NCBI RefSeq assembly: GCF_047601505.1
Contig: NZ_JASGJD010000001.1
Coordinates: 682,001-746,000, forward strand
Direction: 5' to 3'
Length of the DNA stretch: 64,000 nt
DNA from: Cloacibacterium sp047601505
Lineage (GTDB): Bacteria; Bacteroidota; Bacteroidia; Flavobacteriales; Weeksellaceae
Part shown: positions 8,546 through 16,842 of the stretch, one piece after another
How the letters are laid out: the number at the start of each line of letters is the position of its first letter
Numbering within the stretch: position 1 is the first letter of the stretch
Program-made: the position numbers and the translations under genes
Notes under the pieces: model-generated
Databases searched by the model: none
The model's input: the letters and a program-made list of their open reading frames with translations, nothing else
What the model was told of the DNA's origin: nothing

Positions 8546-10566
8546 AGAAATGCATACTCCAAAGCATCTTCTTTTAAACTTTCAAATCTTCCGGATGCAC
8601 CACCATGACCAGATTTCATATCTGTTTTGAATACTAAAATATTATCATCTGTTTTTAATTCTCTCAATTTTGCCGTCCATTTTGCAGGCTCCCAATATTG
8701 CACCTGAGAATCGTGAAAACCTGTTGTAATTAAAATATTTGGATAATCTTTTTCTTCAATATTGTCATAAGGAGAGTAAGAAAGCATATAATTGTAATAT
8801 TTTTTCTTTTTAGGATTTCCCCATTCGTCAAATTCTCCCGTGGTAAGCGGAATGCTCTCGTCTAGCATCGTAGTTACCACATCTACAAAAGGAACTTGCG
8901 CAATAATTCCGTTGAAAAGTATTGGTTCATAATTCATTACAGCTCCTACTAAAAGTCCTCCTGCGGAACCTCCCATAGCATATAAATGCTGAGAAGAAGT
9001 ATAATTTTCTGCAACTAAATATTTTGCTGCATCAATAAAATCAAAAAAAGTATTCTTTTTGTGAAGCATTTTACCGTCTTCGTACCATTCTCTTCCCAAA
9101 TATTCTCCACCTCTAATATGTGCAATGGCAAAAATGTAACCTCTGTCTAAAATAGAAAGTCTTACATTAGAAAAACTTGCATCAATGGTATGTCCGTAAC
9201 TTCCATATCCGTATAAAAGAAGTGGTGTTTCGGCAGATTTTTTAGTGTCTTTATGATAAACTAAAGAAATAGGAACCTTTACTTTTCCATCTCTTGAAGG
9301 CGCCCAAATTCTTTCAGAAATATAATTGTTAGAATCGAAAGTTCCACCCAAAACTTCTTGTTGTTTCAAAAGTTTGGTTTCTCTGGTTCTCATATTGTAT
9401 TCTAAAGTAGAGCCTGGTTTTGTAAGAGAAGTATATCCATATCTAAGAACTTCTGTGTCAAAATCTAAATTTATCCCAACATAAGCACTGTAAGTAGGCT
9501 CGTTAAAAGGCAAATAGTACGAAGTTTGGTCTCTGTTATTGATGATTTTCAGTTGTAATAAGCCTTCTGTTCTTTCTTCTAAAACAAAATAATCTTTAAA
9601 AATTTCGAAACCTTCTAATAAAGTTTCCTTTTTGTGAGGAATTACATCTACCCAGTTTTCTTTTGAAGGTTTTTCTGCTGGAGTTTTTACAATTTTGAAG
9701 TTGGTAGCATCTCCTTCGTTAGTGATGATGTAAAAATCATTTTCGTAATGTTCTACCGCGTATTCTAAATCGTCTTCACGTTTTTGAATAACTTTCCACT
9801 CTGCATTTACGTCGTTTGAAGGAATAAACCAATGCTCATCTGAAATAGTAGAAGAACTAGCGATGAAAATATACTCTAAAGATTTAGTTTTGAAAACATT
9901 CACATCAAAAGTTTCGTCTTCTTCATGAAAAATCAAAACATCTTCTTCTTGTTTTGTGCCAATTTTATGTCTGAAAATTTGATAAGCTCTAAGCGTTTTG
10001 TCTTTTCTAATGTAGAAAAAATGTTCGTTGTCGTTTGCCCAAACAGATTTTCCAGTTGTATTTTCAATTTTGTCTTTGTAGAATTCTCCGGTTTCTAAAT
10101 TTTTAACCAAAATGGTATAAATTCTTCTCCCTAAAGTGTCTTCTGAAAATGCTGCCAGCTGATTATTTACAGAAACCGAAAAACTCCCGACATCATAGAA
10201 ATCTTTGCCTTCTGCCATTTCGTTTACGTCTAGCATTAATTCTATTGTATTTTCTAAAGAAAAATGATGTCTGTAGAAAAGCGGATATTCTTTCCCGATT
10301 TGATATTTTATTACGTACCAATATTCATTAAAGAAATAAGGCAAACTCTCGTCATCTTCTTTGTAGCGAGCTTTCATTTCTTGGAAGAGCTGTTCTTGCA
10401 GTTCTTCGGTGTCTTTCATCACGAAATCTGCATAAGCGTTTTCTTCTTCTAAATATTTTATAACATCTGGGTTTTCTCTTTCGTTGAGCCAAAAATACGA
10501 GTCCGTTCTTTTGTGTCCGTGTATTTCTAGTGTTTTATCTATTTTTTTTGCTTTTGGAGCATTCAT
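8524..10566 (-). CDS. ptrB: S9-family serine peptidase, oligopeptidase B-like
   Basis: 680 residues, the usual length for oligopeptidase B, a cytoplasmic enzyme that cleaves short peptides after basic residues. The N-terminal part (about 70-400) is the seven-bladed propeller region; the C-terminal part (about 410-680) is the alpha/beta hydrolase with the catalytic Ser in GGSAGGLL, Asp in TTGFHDSQV and His in SGHGGASGR. No signal peptide is seen, consistent with a cytosolic enzyme. A promoter box lies about 41 nt upstream. Monocistronic or leading into the four-helix-bundle gene 61 bp downstream. Subfamily assignment (PtrB rather than prolyl oligopeptidase) is by overall resemblance. Confidence 0.88.
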   Translation of the reverse strand: MNAPKAKKIDKTLEIHGHKRTDSYFWLNERENPDVIKYLEEENAYADFVMKDTEELQEQLFQEMKARYKEDDESLPYFFNEYWYVIKYQIGKEYPLFYRHHFSLENTIELMLDVNEMAEGKDFYDVGSFSVSVNNQLAAFSEDTLGRRIYTILVKNLETGEFYKDKIENTTGKSVWANDNEHFFYIRKDKTLRAYQIFRHKIGTKQEEDVLIFHEEDETFDVNVFKTKSLEYIFIASSSTISDEHWFIPSNDVNAEWKVIQKREDDLEYAVEHYENDFYIITNEGDATNFKIVKTPAEKPSKENWVDVIPHKKETLLEGFEIFKDYFVLEERTEGLLQLKIINNRDQTSYYLPFNEPTYSAYVGINLDFDTEVLRYGYTSLTKPGSTLEYNMRTRETKLLKQQEVLGGTFDSNNYISERIWAPSRDGKVKVPISLVYHKDTKKSAETPLLLYGYGSYGHTIDASFSNVRLSILDRGYIFAIAHIRGGEYLGREWYEDGKMLHKKNTFFDFIDAAKYLVAENYTSSQHLYAMGGSAGGLLVGAVMNYEPILFNGIIAQVPFVDVVTTMLDESIPLTTGEFDEWGNPKKKKYYNYMLSYSPYDNIEEKDYPNILITTGFHDSQVQYWEPAKWTAKLRELKTDDNILVFKTDMKSGHGGASGRFESLKEDALEYAFLLMIDKR

Positions 10567-10606
10567 TTATGTAAGAGTATAATTGAGTTTTTATGTGAAA
10601 TTTTTG

Positions 10607-10614
10607 CAAATATA
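10607..10614 (-). promoter_or_regulatory. TAnnTTTG promoter box for ptrB
   Basis: Minus-strand TATATTTG about 40 nt before the ptrB ATG at 10566. Confidence 0.5.
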
Positions 10615-10628
10615 GGTTTTCTAAAAAT

Positions 10629-10662
10629 GAAAAAATCATCAAAACTAATTTGATGATTTTTT
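10629..10662 (-). terminator. Intrinsic terminator after hemD
   Basis: Perfect 13-bp stem AAAAATCATCAAA / TTTGATGATTTTT with a 5-nt loop and T-tracts on either strand, between the hemD stop (10711) and the ptrB promoter. Confidence 0.75.
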
Positions 10663-10710
10663 ATATTCTGAAAAAATTTATCAACTTTTAATCAAAAAGG
10701 AGATTAAATT

Positions 10711-11460
10711 TTATTTTTGAGTAGCTTTTATATATTTTTCTATCGCCATCGTCATAGAAGGAGTTTCTTTAGTTGGCGCCATAATATCTACTTTTAAGCC
10801 AGCTTCTTCGGCAGCTTGTTTTGTTGATACTCCAAAAACCGCAATTTTTTTATCTCCTTGTTCAAATTTTGGGAAATTTTGAAAAAGAGATTTTATACCT
10901 TGGTGAGAGAAAAATGCAAGCATATCATATTCATCAATATTAATGTCAGACAAGTCACTTGCTACAGTTCTATACATTACAGCTTTAGTCCAATCAATTC
11001 CTGCAGTGTTTAGTACTCTTGCTGTTTCGTCTGTTAAAACGTCAGAGCAAGGCAAAAGATACTTTTCGTCATGGTGTTTTTTGAATAGCGGAGCAAGGTC
11101 TGCCATAGATTTTTCGCCAAAACTGATTTTTCTTTTTCTGTAAACAATGTGTTTTTGCAGGTAGTTTGCAATGGCTTCAGATTGACAAATGTACCTCATA
11201 GAATCTGGTACAGCGAAGCGCATTTCTTCGGCTAATCTGAAATAATGATCAATTGCATTTTTGCTGGTAAAAATAATGCCAGTGTAATTTGAAAGATCAA
11301 TTTTCTGAGTTCTAAGTTCTTTAGCGTCTACGCCTTCTACGTGTATAAATGGCCTAAAGTCAATTTTTATTTTCTCTTTTTTGGCGATTTCCAAGTAAGG
11401 AGAAGACTCGGCATTCGGAGCAGGCTGTGAAACCAAAATAGATTTAATTTTCATCCTCAA
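10711..11460 (-). CDS. hemD: Uroporphyrinogen-III synthase
   Basis: 249 residues of the HemD fold, which closes hydroxymethylbilane to uroporphyrinogen III in heme synthesis. Family features are weakly conserved, but visible ones include the opening SILVSQPAPNAESSPY, the central IIFTSKNAIDHYFRL and SQEAIANYLQ-like CQSEAIANYLQ, and the late MLAFFSHQGIKSLFQNF followed by KIAVFGVSTKQAAEEAGLKV. Start could be Met1 (11460) or Met3 (11454, MKIKS); the second is equally likely. It follows the DUF4271 gene by 16 bp, a pairing common in Flavobacteriia, and is followed by a clear terminator. Confidence 0.88.
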   Translation of the reverse strand: MRMKIKSILVSQPAPNAESSPYLEIAKKEKIKIDFRPFIHVEGVDAKELRTQKIDLSNYTGIIFTSKNAIDHYFRLAEEMRFAVPDSMRYICQSEAIANYLQKHIVYRKRKISFGEKSMADLAPLFKKHHDEKYLLPCSDVLTDETARVLNTAGIDWTKAVMYRTVASDLSDINIDEYDMLAFFSHQGIKSLFQNFPKFEQGDKKIAVFGVSTKQAAEEAGLKVDIMAPTKETPSMTMAIEKYIKATQK

Positions 11461-11476
11461 AAATTCCTAATAAATA

Positions 11477-12121
11477 TTAAATAAAGCAAAACTTCCAAAC
11501 TACTAAAACAGGTAAGATTTGGAGACTGCAAATATACAAAAATTTATAATACCATTGCTTTGGTAAAATTTCCTGATTGTTAAATAGATAGTAAAGTATT
11601 TTTAATAAAAAAGCCAAAGCAACTGCTATTAAATATATTTTAAAAAATAAACGCGTGTTTAATGGTAAATAATAGTGAAGAACACTTAATCCTAAAAGAA
11701 TCAAAGAATATACTAAGTAATATTTTTGTGCACTTAGTGCATAATGATTGTAATTTTTAGTGTTTTCTACACTTGCGAAGAAAAAATAAGTAATTAAGTT
11801 TTTTGCTAAATAAAAAAGTAGCAATGTAAAAAACATAAAGCCAAATTTATTAAAACTAATTCCCCAGAAGGAAAGGTTTTCTTCAATAAACTTTGGTACA
11901 ATGGGTACGTATTGAGAAAATAAAACCGAAAAGCTTGTACAATATAAAATCGTTGTAATTGCCCAGCTAAGATGTGTGTTGTTTACATCTTCGAAAGGTT
12001 GTAATAGAAAGTCGTACAAAGAAATATCTCTATGCAATGTTCTAAACATAATAATATAGCACAATACAACTCCTATTACAGAGTATATTACCCAATCGTT
12101 ATGTGCTACTGTTCTAATCAC
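11477..12121 (-). CDS. DUF4271 membrane protein
   Basis: 214 residues with about six hydrophobic helices (for example SVIGVVLCYIIMF near 14-26, FMFFTLLLFYLAKNLITYFFF near 94-114, YYLVYSLILLGLSVLHYYL near 133-151). Matches the uncharacterised DUF4271 family that neighbours hemD in Bacteroidetes. The start codon is GTG at 12121 (GTG ATT AGA ACA), with a promoter box 16 nt upstream. Tail-to-head spacing of 16 bp with hemD indicates one transcript, which hints at an envelope or heme-linked role, but no function is established. Confidence 0.82.
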   Translation of the reverse strand: MIRTVAHNDWVIYSVIGVVLCYIIMFRTLHRDISLYDFLLQPFEDVNNTHLSWAITTILYCTSFSVLFSQYVPIVPKFIEENLSFWGISFNKFGFMFFTLLLFYLAKNLITYFFFASVENTKNYNHYALSAQKYYLVYSLILLGLSVLHYYLPLNTRLFFKIYLIAVALAFLLKILYYLFNNQEILPKQWYYKFLYICSLQILPVLVVWKFCFI

Positions 12122-12137
12122 TTTTTATAATTTTTTG

Positions 12138-12145
12138 CAAAAATA
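12138..12145 (-). promoter_or_regulatory. TAnnTTTG promoter box for DUF4271-hemD
   Basis: Minus-strand TATTTTTG, 16 nt before the GTG start. Confidence 0.6.
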
Positions 12146-12202
12146 AGAAAATTAAGGAATAATATTTGATTTTGGTTTTTTAAAGTATCGCCATAAAAAT
12201 CA

Positions 12203-12210
12203 TATCTTTG
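12203..12210 (+). promoter_or_regulatory. TAnnTTTG promoter box for the polyprenol-P-mannose synthase cluster
   Basis: TATCTTTG, 14 nt before the ATG at 12225 and divergent from the DUF4271-hemD promoter. Confidence 0.6.
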
Positions 12211-12224
12211 CAGCCAAGTTTATT

Positions 12225-12941
12225 ATGAGAAAATTAGTAATCATACCCACCTACAACGAAAAAGAAAATGTAAGAAGTATTATTAACGCGGTTTTTGCGT
12301 TAGAACAAGACTTTCATGTTCTTATTGTAGATGATTCTTCGCCAGACGGAACGGCAAATATAGTAGAGGAAATGCGCAAAGAATTTCCTACACACCTTCA
12401 TTTGCTTATTAGAAAAACTAAAGATGGTTTAGGGAAAGCATATATTGCGGGCTTTAAATGGGCTTTGGAATATGGTTTCGACTATGTTTTTGAAATGGAT
12501 GCAGATTTCTCGCACAATCCGAAAGATTTGCCCAAATTATATGATGCTGCCGTAAATGCTGATATGAGCATTGGTTCTAGATATTGCAGAGGTGTAAATG
12601 TCGTAAATTGGCCAATGTCTAGAGTTTTACTTTCATATTTCGCTTCAAAATATGTAAGATTCGTATTGGGTGTTCCAATTTTTGATACCACAGCTGGTTT
12701 TGTGTGTTTTTCTAGAAAAGTTTTAGAAAATATTGGTTTAGACCAAGTTAAAATGACAGGTTATGGATTTCAGGTGGAAATGAAATATAGAACTTTTAGA
12801 AAAAAATTCCAAATTGCAGAAGTGCCTATTATTTTTACAGACAGAACTCAGGGAGAAAGCAAAATGAATGGCGGTATTATAAAAGAAGCGGTTTTTGGAG
12901 TTATTAATTTAAAATTGAAATCACTTTTTGGTAAATTATGA
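12225..12941 (+). CDS. Polyprenol monophosphomannose synthase (GT2, DPM1-like)
   Basis: 238 residues of a family 2 glycosyltransferase that transfers a sugar, usually mannose from GDP-mannose, to polyprenyl phosphate at the cytoplasmic face. Visible motifs are the opening VIIPTYNEKENV, the nucleotide-binding DDSSPDGT, GLGKAYIAGFKWAL, the metal-binding DADFSHNP, and the C-terminal DRTQGESKMNGG typical of DPM1-like enzymes. There are no C-terminal membrane helices. The stop overlaps the next ATG by four bases (ATGA), so it is translationally coupled with the DUF4296 lipoprotein. In Bacteroidetes this enzyme probably feeds protein O-mannosylation or glycan assembly, which is an inference. Confidence 0.9.
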   Translation: MRKLVIIPTYNEKENVRSIINAVFALEQDFHVLIVDDSSPDGTANIVEEMRKEFPTHLHLLIRKTKDGLGKAYIAGFKWALEYGFDYVFEMDADFSHNPKDLPKLYDAAVNADMSIGSRYCRGVNVVNWPMSRVLLSYFASKYVRFVLGVPIFDTTAGFVCFSRKVLENIGLDQVKMTGYGFQVEMKYRTFRKKFQIAEVPIIFTDRTQGESKMNGGIIKEAVFGVINLKLKSLFGKL

Positions 12942-13309
12942 AAAAAATAATTTTCCTTTTTACACTTTTATTTATTTTTTCTTGCTCTGAAATTGTAGAT
13001 AAACCTAAAAATCTTCTCAGCAAAGATGAAATGTCTGAGGTGATTGCAGATTTTGCAATTTATGACCAAGCTTATAGCGTTAATCCCACTAGTAATTTGG
13101 AGATTACAAGCAGATATGTTCTTAAAAAACATAAAATTACAGCAAAAGATTATAGAGATAGTTATAAATATTATATATCTCGTCCCAATCAGCTAGATAA
13201 AATCTTGAAAAATGCCAAAGAAATAATTTTGGATAAAGACCCAAAATTAGAAGGCTATATGGAAAAATTAGAAAAAAAGAATCCTAATTTACCCTCTTTC
13301 GTTAAATAA
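12938..13309 (+). CDS. DUF4296 lipoprotein
   Basis: 123 residues with a lipoprotein signal (hydrophobic stretch then IFSCSEI, lipidated Cys at about residue 16). The mature part is helical and charged, with LLSKDEMSEVIADFAIYDQA near the start and YKYYISRPNQLDKIL in the middle, which fits DUF4296. The residues after the Cys (SEIVD) are not a strong surface-export signal, so periplasm-facing anchoring is likely. It overlaps the mannosyltransferase gene by four bases and precedes tgt by 24 bp. Function unknown. Confidence 0.82.
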   Translation: MKKIIFLFTLLFIFSCSEIVDKPKNLLSKDEMSEVIADFAIYDQAYSVNPTSNLEITSRYVLKKHKITAKDYRDSYKYYISRPNQLDKILKNAKEIILDKDPKLEGYMEKLEKKNPNLPSFVK

Positions 13310-13333
13310 TTCCTTGTAAAGAAATTTATTATA

Positions 13334-14467
13334 ATGCAGCAATTTTTTGAAATTGAAAAAACAACTTCCGGAAAAGCTAGAGCCGGAAAAATTACTACAG
13401 ACCATGGCGAAATTTTAACGCCTATTTTTATGCCGGTTGGTACCGTAGCGTCTGTGAAAACAGTGCACCAGCACGAATTAAAAGAAGATATAAAAGCTCA
13501 AATTATATTAGGAAATACTTATCATCTTTATCTAAGACCTGGTATGGAAATTATGCAAGAAGCAGGAGGATTGCATCAATTTATGAATTGGGATAAGCCT
13601 ATTCTTACAGATTCTGGTGGTTATCAGGTGTTTTCGCTTTCTTCAAGTAGAAAAATGACGGAAGAAGGCGTGAGATTTAAGTCACATATTGATGGGAGTT
13701 ATCATTTCATTTCACCAGAAAAATCTATGGAAATTCAGCGTCAAATAGGAGCAGATATTTTTATGGCATTTGACGAGTGTACACCTTACCCTTGCGAATA
13801 CAATCAAGCAAAATTGTCAATGGAACTTACGCATCGTTGGTTAAAAAGATGTATTGATTGGACAAACGAAAATAAAGAAATTTATGGGCACAAACAGCAC
13901 CTTTTTCCAATTGTTCAAGGTTCTACTTATTCGGATTTAAGAAAAATTTCCGCCGAAGTAATTGCAGAATCTGGAGCTGATGGTAATGCTATTGGTGGAC
14001 TTTCTGTGGGCGAACCCGAAGAAGAAATGTACAGAATTACCAATGAAGTTACCGATATTCTTCCCAAAGAAAAACCAAGATATTTAATGGGAGTTGGTAC
14101 TCCTTGGAATATTATCGAAAGTATTGGCTTAGGAATTGATATGATGGATTGTGTAATGCCAACCAGAAATGCCAGAAACGCCATGCTTTTTACTTGGCAA
14201 GGTGTAATGAATATGAAAAATAAAAAATGGGAAAAAGATTTTTCTCCGCTAGATGAATTTGGGACAAGTTATGTGGATAGAGATTATAGCAAAGCTTATG
14301 TTCGTCATCTATTTGTTGCAAAAGAATATTTGGCAAAACAAATTGCTTCCATTCATAATTTAGCATTTTATTTGGATTTGGTAAAAGTAGCCAGAGAACA
14401 TATTGTTGCAGGAGATTTCTACGAGTGGAAAGAACAAATAATTCCTCAGTTGAAACAAAGACTGTAA
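13334..14467 (+). CDS. tgt: tRNA-guanine transglycosylase (queuosine), zinc-site variant
   Basis: 377 residues. The enzyme exchanges guanine-34 of GUN-anticodon tRNAs for the queuosine precursor. Conserved elements include DSGGYQVFSL with a catalytic Asp, the substrate pocket FDECTPYPCEY, GGLSVGEP, MGVGTPWNIIESIGLGIDMMDCVMPTRNARN carrying the nucleophile Asp. In well-studied bacterial enzymes a C-x-C-x2-C...H zinc site follows at DPECDCYTC; the aligned stretch here is SPLDEFGTSYVDRDYSKAYVR with Gly, Ser and Asp in place of the three Cys, although the downstream IHNL is kept. The rest of the enzyme looks intact. It is within a plus-strand cluster between a DUF4296 lipoprotein and an LptF/G permease. 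Confidence 0.94.
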   Translation: MQQFFEIEKTTSGKARAGKITTDHGEILTPIFMPVGTVASVKTVHQHELKEDIKAQIILGNTYHLYLRPGMEIMQEAGGLHQFMNWDKPILTDSGGYQVFSLSSSRKMTEEGVRFKSHIDGSYHFISPEKSMEIQRQIGADIFMAFDECTPYPCEYNQAKLSMELTHRWLKRCIDWTNENKEIYGHKQHLFPIVQGSTYSDLRKISAEVIAESGADGNAIGGLSVGEPEEEMYRITNEVTDILPKEKPRYLMGVGTPWNIIESIGLGIDMMDCVMPTRNARNAMLFTWQGVMNMKNKKWEKDFSPLDEFGTSYVDRDYSKAYVRHLFVAKEYLAKQIASIHNLAFYLDLVKVAREHIVAGDFYEWKEQIIPQLKQRL

Positions 14468-14527
14468 TATAGTTACTAATTAATAAAACGATTTTAGAAT
14501 TTCATAAAATATCGATTTTACCAATTA

Positions 14528-15625
14528 ATGAAGATTTTAGACAAATACATTATCAAAAAATATATGGGAACGTTAGCCTTCATGCTAGTGCTCTTGTCTA
14601 TAATAATTGTGGTGATAGATGTACAAAGTAAAGCTCCAAGGATTGAGACGAATGGTTATACCGTAGGATATTTCCTTTTGCACTTTTATCCTTATTTAAT
14701 GCTCTATTATCTTATTACTTTTTTCTCTATTTTGGTGTTTATTTCGGTAATTTATTTTACTTCCAGAATCGCGAATAACACAGAAATTGTTGCTTATATA
14801 AGTAGTGGTGCAAGTTTTCACAGATTTGCAAAGCCTTATCTTATAGCCTCTCTCATTATAGCCTTTTGTATTTTAATGGTGAATCACTTCATTTTGCCTT
14901 GGTCTAATATTAAGAAAAATGAATTAGAAGTTTATACCATGAACACGGTAAATAGAGAGAAATTAACAGCTAATGCGCAGATTTCTACTCAGCTTAATCC
15001 TAATGAATATATTTTTATAAATAGCTACAGCAGGCAATCTAACAGAGGTTCTGGTTATCTTTACCAGGAATTTGATAAAAATAAGAAGCTACTTCATCAG
15101 ATTAATGCTTCAGAAATTTATTGGGACGAAAAAAAGAAATTATTTATCATTAACAATTATTTAGAAAAAACAATTGGCAAAAACGATACGGAAATTCTGA
15201 AAAACGGAGATACTAAATTGCAAAATTTCAAACATCCACCAGAAGAACTTTTTCCTAATGAATTGCTTGGGCAGAACAAAACAACGCCAGATTTAATAAG
15301 ATTTATAAAGAGAGAAACAGAAAAAGGAAACAGCAATATAAACGTTTATCAAAACGAGTTGCATCAGCGTACAGCAATGCCTGTTTCAATTATAATTCTC
15401 ACATTTTTAGCACTTTCTCTTTCTTCTCAGAAAAAAAGAGGCGGACTTGGGATGAATTTGGCACTCGGTATTGCCTTGGCTTTTATCTTTGTGTTTTCAT
15501 TCGAGATTTTGAAAGTTGTAGCCGCTGAGAATAACTCTATTCCGCCACTTTTAGCAATGTGGATTCCTAATATTATTTTTGGGTCTTTGGCATTTTATCT
15601 TTATTGGAAAAGAGCCAATCAATAG
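14528..15625 (+). CDS. lptG: LptF/LptG-family lipopolysaccharide export permease
   Basis: 365 residues of the YjgP/YjgQ family: opening MKILDKYIIKKYMGTLAFMLVLLSIIIVVIDV with the first helix, helices near 60-80 and 100-125, a periplasmic beta-jellyroll-like region (about 135-265), then three helices near 275-360. These permeases pair with LptB ATPase to extract LPS from the inner membrane. LptF and LptG are hard to separate in this phylum, so the symbol is tentative. The gene ends tail to tail with birA, overlapping it by seven bases, so there is no room for a separate terminator. Confidence 0.83.
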   Translation: MKILDKYIIKKYMGTLAFMLVLLSIIIVVIDVQSKAPRIETNGYTVGYFLLHFYPYLMLYYLITFFSILVFISVIYFTSRIANNTEIVAYISSGASFHRFAKPYLIASLIIAFCILMVNHFILPWSNIKKNELEVYTMNTVNREKLTANAQISTQLNPNEYIFINSYSRQSNRGSGYLYQEFDKNKKLLHQINASEIYWDEKKKLFIINNYLEKTIGKNDTEILKNGDTKLQNFKHPPEELFPNELLGQNKTTPDLIRFIKRETEKGNSNINVYQNELHQRTAMPVSIIILTFLALSLSSQKKRGGLGMNLALGIALAFIFVFSFEILKVVAAENNSIPPLLAMWIPNIIFGSLAFYLYWKRANQ

Positions 15626-16329
15626 AGCAGTTCAATTTCTTTGTGAAAGAATTTTTGCAAACCGTCATTTTCTAATTCAATCCACAGAAAGCCATTATTG
15701 TCAGCATTTTGTATTATGCCATTTTGTCTTACTTTGTCTTTTTCAAAAACCGAAATAGTATTCTTTTTGTAAAGATTTTGGTTGTAAAGTTCTAAAATGT
15801 TTTCAGGAATATTTTCTGTCATTAATTTTTCAGAAATGTAATGATATAGGCTTTCGGCAAAGTTTTTCAAATCGAATTTTAAATTAGTTTGAGATAAAAT
15901 AGAACCTGCTTTTGGTAGGTTTTCGAAATTTTCTTGCAAAATATTAATACCAATTCCACTTACTAAATAATTTCCTTTTTTTTCGAAGAGCATTCCACAG
16001 ATTTTCTTATTTTTAAGGATTAAATCGTTCGGCCATTTTATTTTTACTTCGGTTTTGGTCAAATTGGCAATAAAATCTCGAACCAAAATTGCGGTATAAT
16101 AATTGAAGAGAATATCAGAGCAAGAAATTTTTTGAGTTTTTATAGCAAAGGAAAAAGCAAGATTTTCATTGGCAAGGATTTTCCACTTGTTGCCATATTG
16201 CCCTCTCCCATTGGTTTGGTTGAAGGTGTAAATCGCTAAAAAGTCTTCTTCAAGATGAGAAAGATTTATAAAATCTATGATTTCATCATTGGTTGAAGAA
16301 CACTGAGGTAGATAAATTAGGCTTTTCAT
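15619..16329 (-). CDS. birA: Biotin--[acetyl-CoA-carboxylase] ligase
   Basis: 236 residues, the short BirA form without the N-terminal DNA-binding domain, so it attaches biotin but is unlikely to act as the biotin repressor. Motifs: the opening YLPQCSSTNDEI, the biotin/ATP loop NGRGQYGNKW, KWPNDLILKNKKICGMLFE with the active-site Lys, and YLVSGIGINI. It is divergent from rsfS and overlaps the lptG stop codon at its 3' end. Confidence 0.92.
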   Translation of the reverse strand: MKSLIYLPQCSSTNDEIIDFINLSHLEEDFLAIYTFNQTNGRGQYGNKWKILANENLAFSFAIKTQKISCSDILFNYYTAILVRDFIANLTKTEVKIKWPNDLILKNKKICGMLFEKKGNYLVSGIGINILQENFENLPKAGSILSQTNLKFDLKNFAESLYHYISEKLMTENIPENILELYNQNLYKKNTISVFEKDKVRQNGIIQNADNNGFLWIELENDGLQKFFHKEIELLY

Positions 16330-16379
16330 TTAACAAAACTTTATGTAACTATAATCACCAAAAACTAAAGAAAAAACAA

Positions 16380-16387
16380 TAAATTTG
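16380..16387 (+). promoter_or_regulatory. TAnnTTTG promoter box for rsfS
   Basis: TAAATTTG, 22 nt before the rsfS ATG at 16410. Confidence 0.5.
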
Positions 16388-16409
16388 CAGTTAAACTTAA
16401 TATTTTTGA

Positions 16410-16772
16410 ATGAGTAAAAATACAGAAAAAGAACAATTAATAGCTAAAATTGTAGAAGCAATACAAGATACAAAAGGTGAAGATATCAAAATACTAGACC
16501 TTACCAAAATAGAAAACTCTGTGGCAGAATACTTTGTTATCTGTAGCGGTAATTCTAATACGCAAGTTTCGTCTATTGCCGGAAATGTAGAAAAAAAAGT
16601 TAGAAACGAACTAAAAGACAGACCTTGGCATGTAGAAGGTAGCGAAAATGCAATGTGGGTTTTGGTAGATTACATTTCTGTAGTAGTTCACATTTTCCAA
16701 AAACAAATCAGAGATTATTACGAAATTGAAGAACTTTGGGGAGATGCCAAAGTGATTAGCGTAGAACCTTAA
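16410..16772 (+). CDS. rsfS: Ribosome silencing factor RsfS (Iojap family)
   Basis: 120 residues. RsfS binds ribosomal protein L14 and blocks subunit joining when nutrients run low. The family pattern is visible: KGEDIKILDLTKIENSVAEYFVICSGNSNTQVSSIA, then RPWHVEGSENAMWVLVDYISVVVHIFQKQIRDYYEIEELWGDAK. It starts the rsfS-ftsH pair, with 70 bp and a weak hairpin between them. Confidence 0.95.
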   Translation: MSKNTEKEQLIAKIVEAIQDTKGEDIKILDLTKIENSVAEYFVICSGNSNTQVSSIAGNVEKKVRNELKDRPWHVEGSENAMWVLVDYISVVVHIFQKQIRDYYEIEELWGDAKVISVEP

Positions 16773-16788
16773 TCATACTAAAAACCAT

Positions 16789-16828
16789 TTTTCGATAAAG
16801 TTTTTCCTGAAATTTTATCGAAAATTTT
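16789..16828 (+). terminator. Hairpin between rsfS and ftsH, possible weak terminator or attenuator
   Basis: TTTTCGATAAA (16789-16799) pairs with TTTATCGAAAA (16814-16824) over a 14-nt loop, followed by four T. The AT-rich stem is weak, so partial readthrough into ftsH is likely. Confidence 0.4.
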
Positions 16829-16842
16829 AATGAATTTATCCA

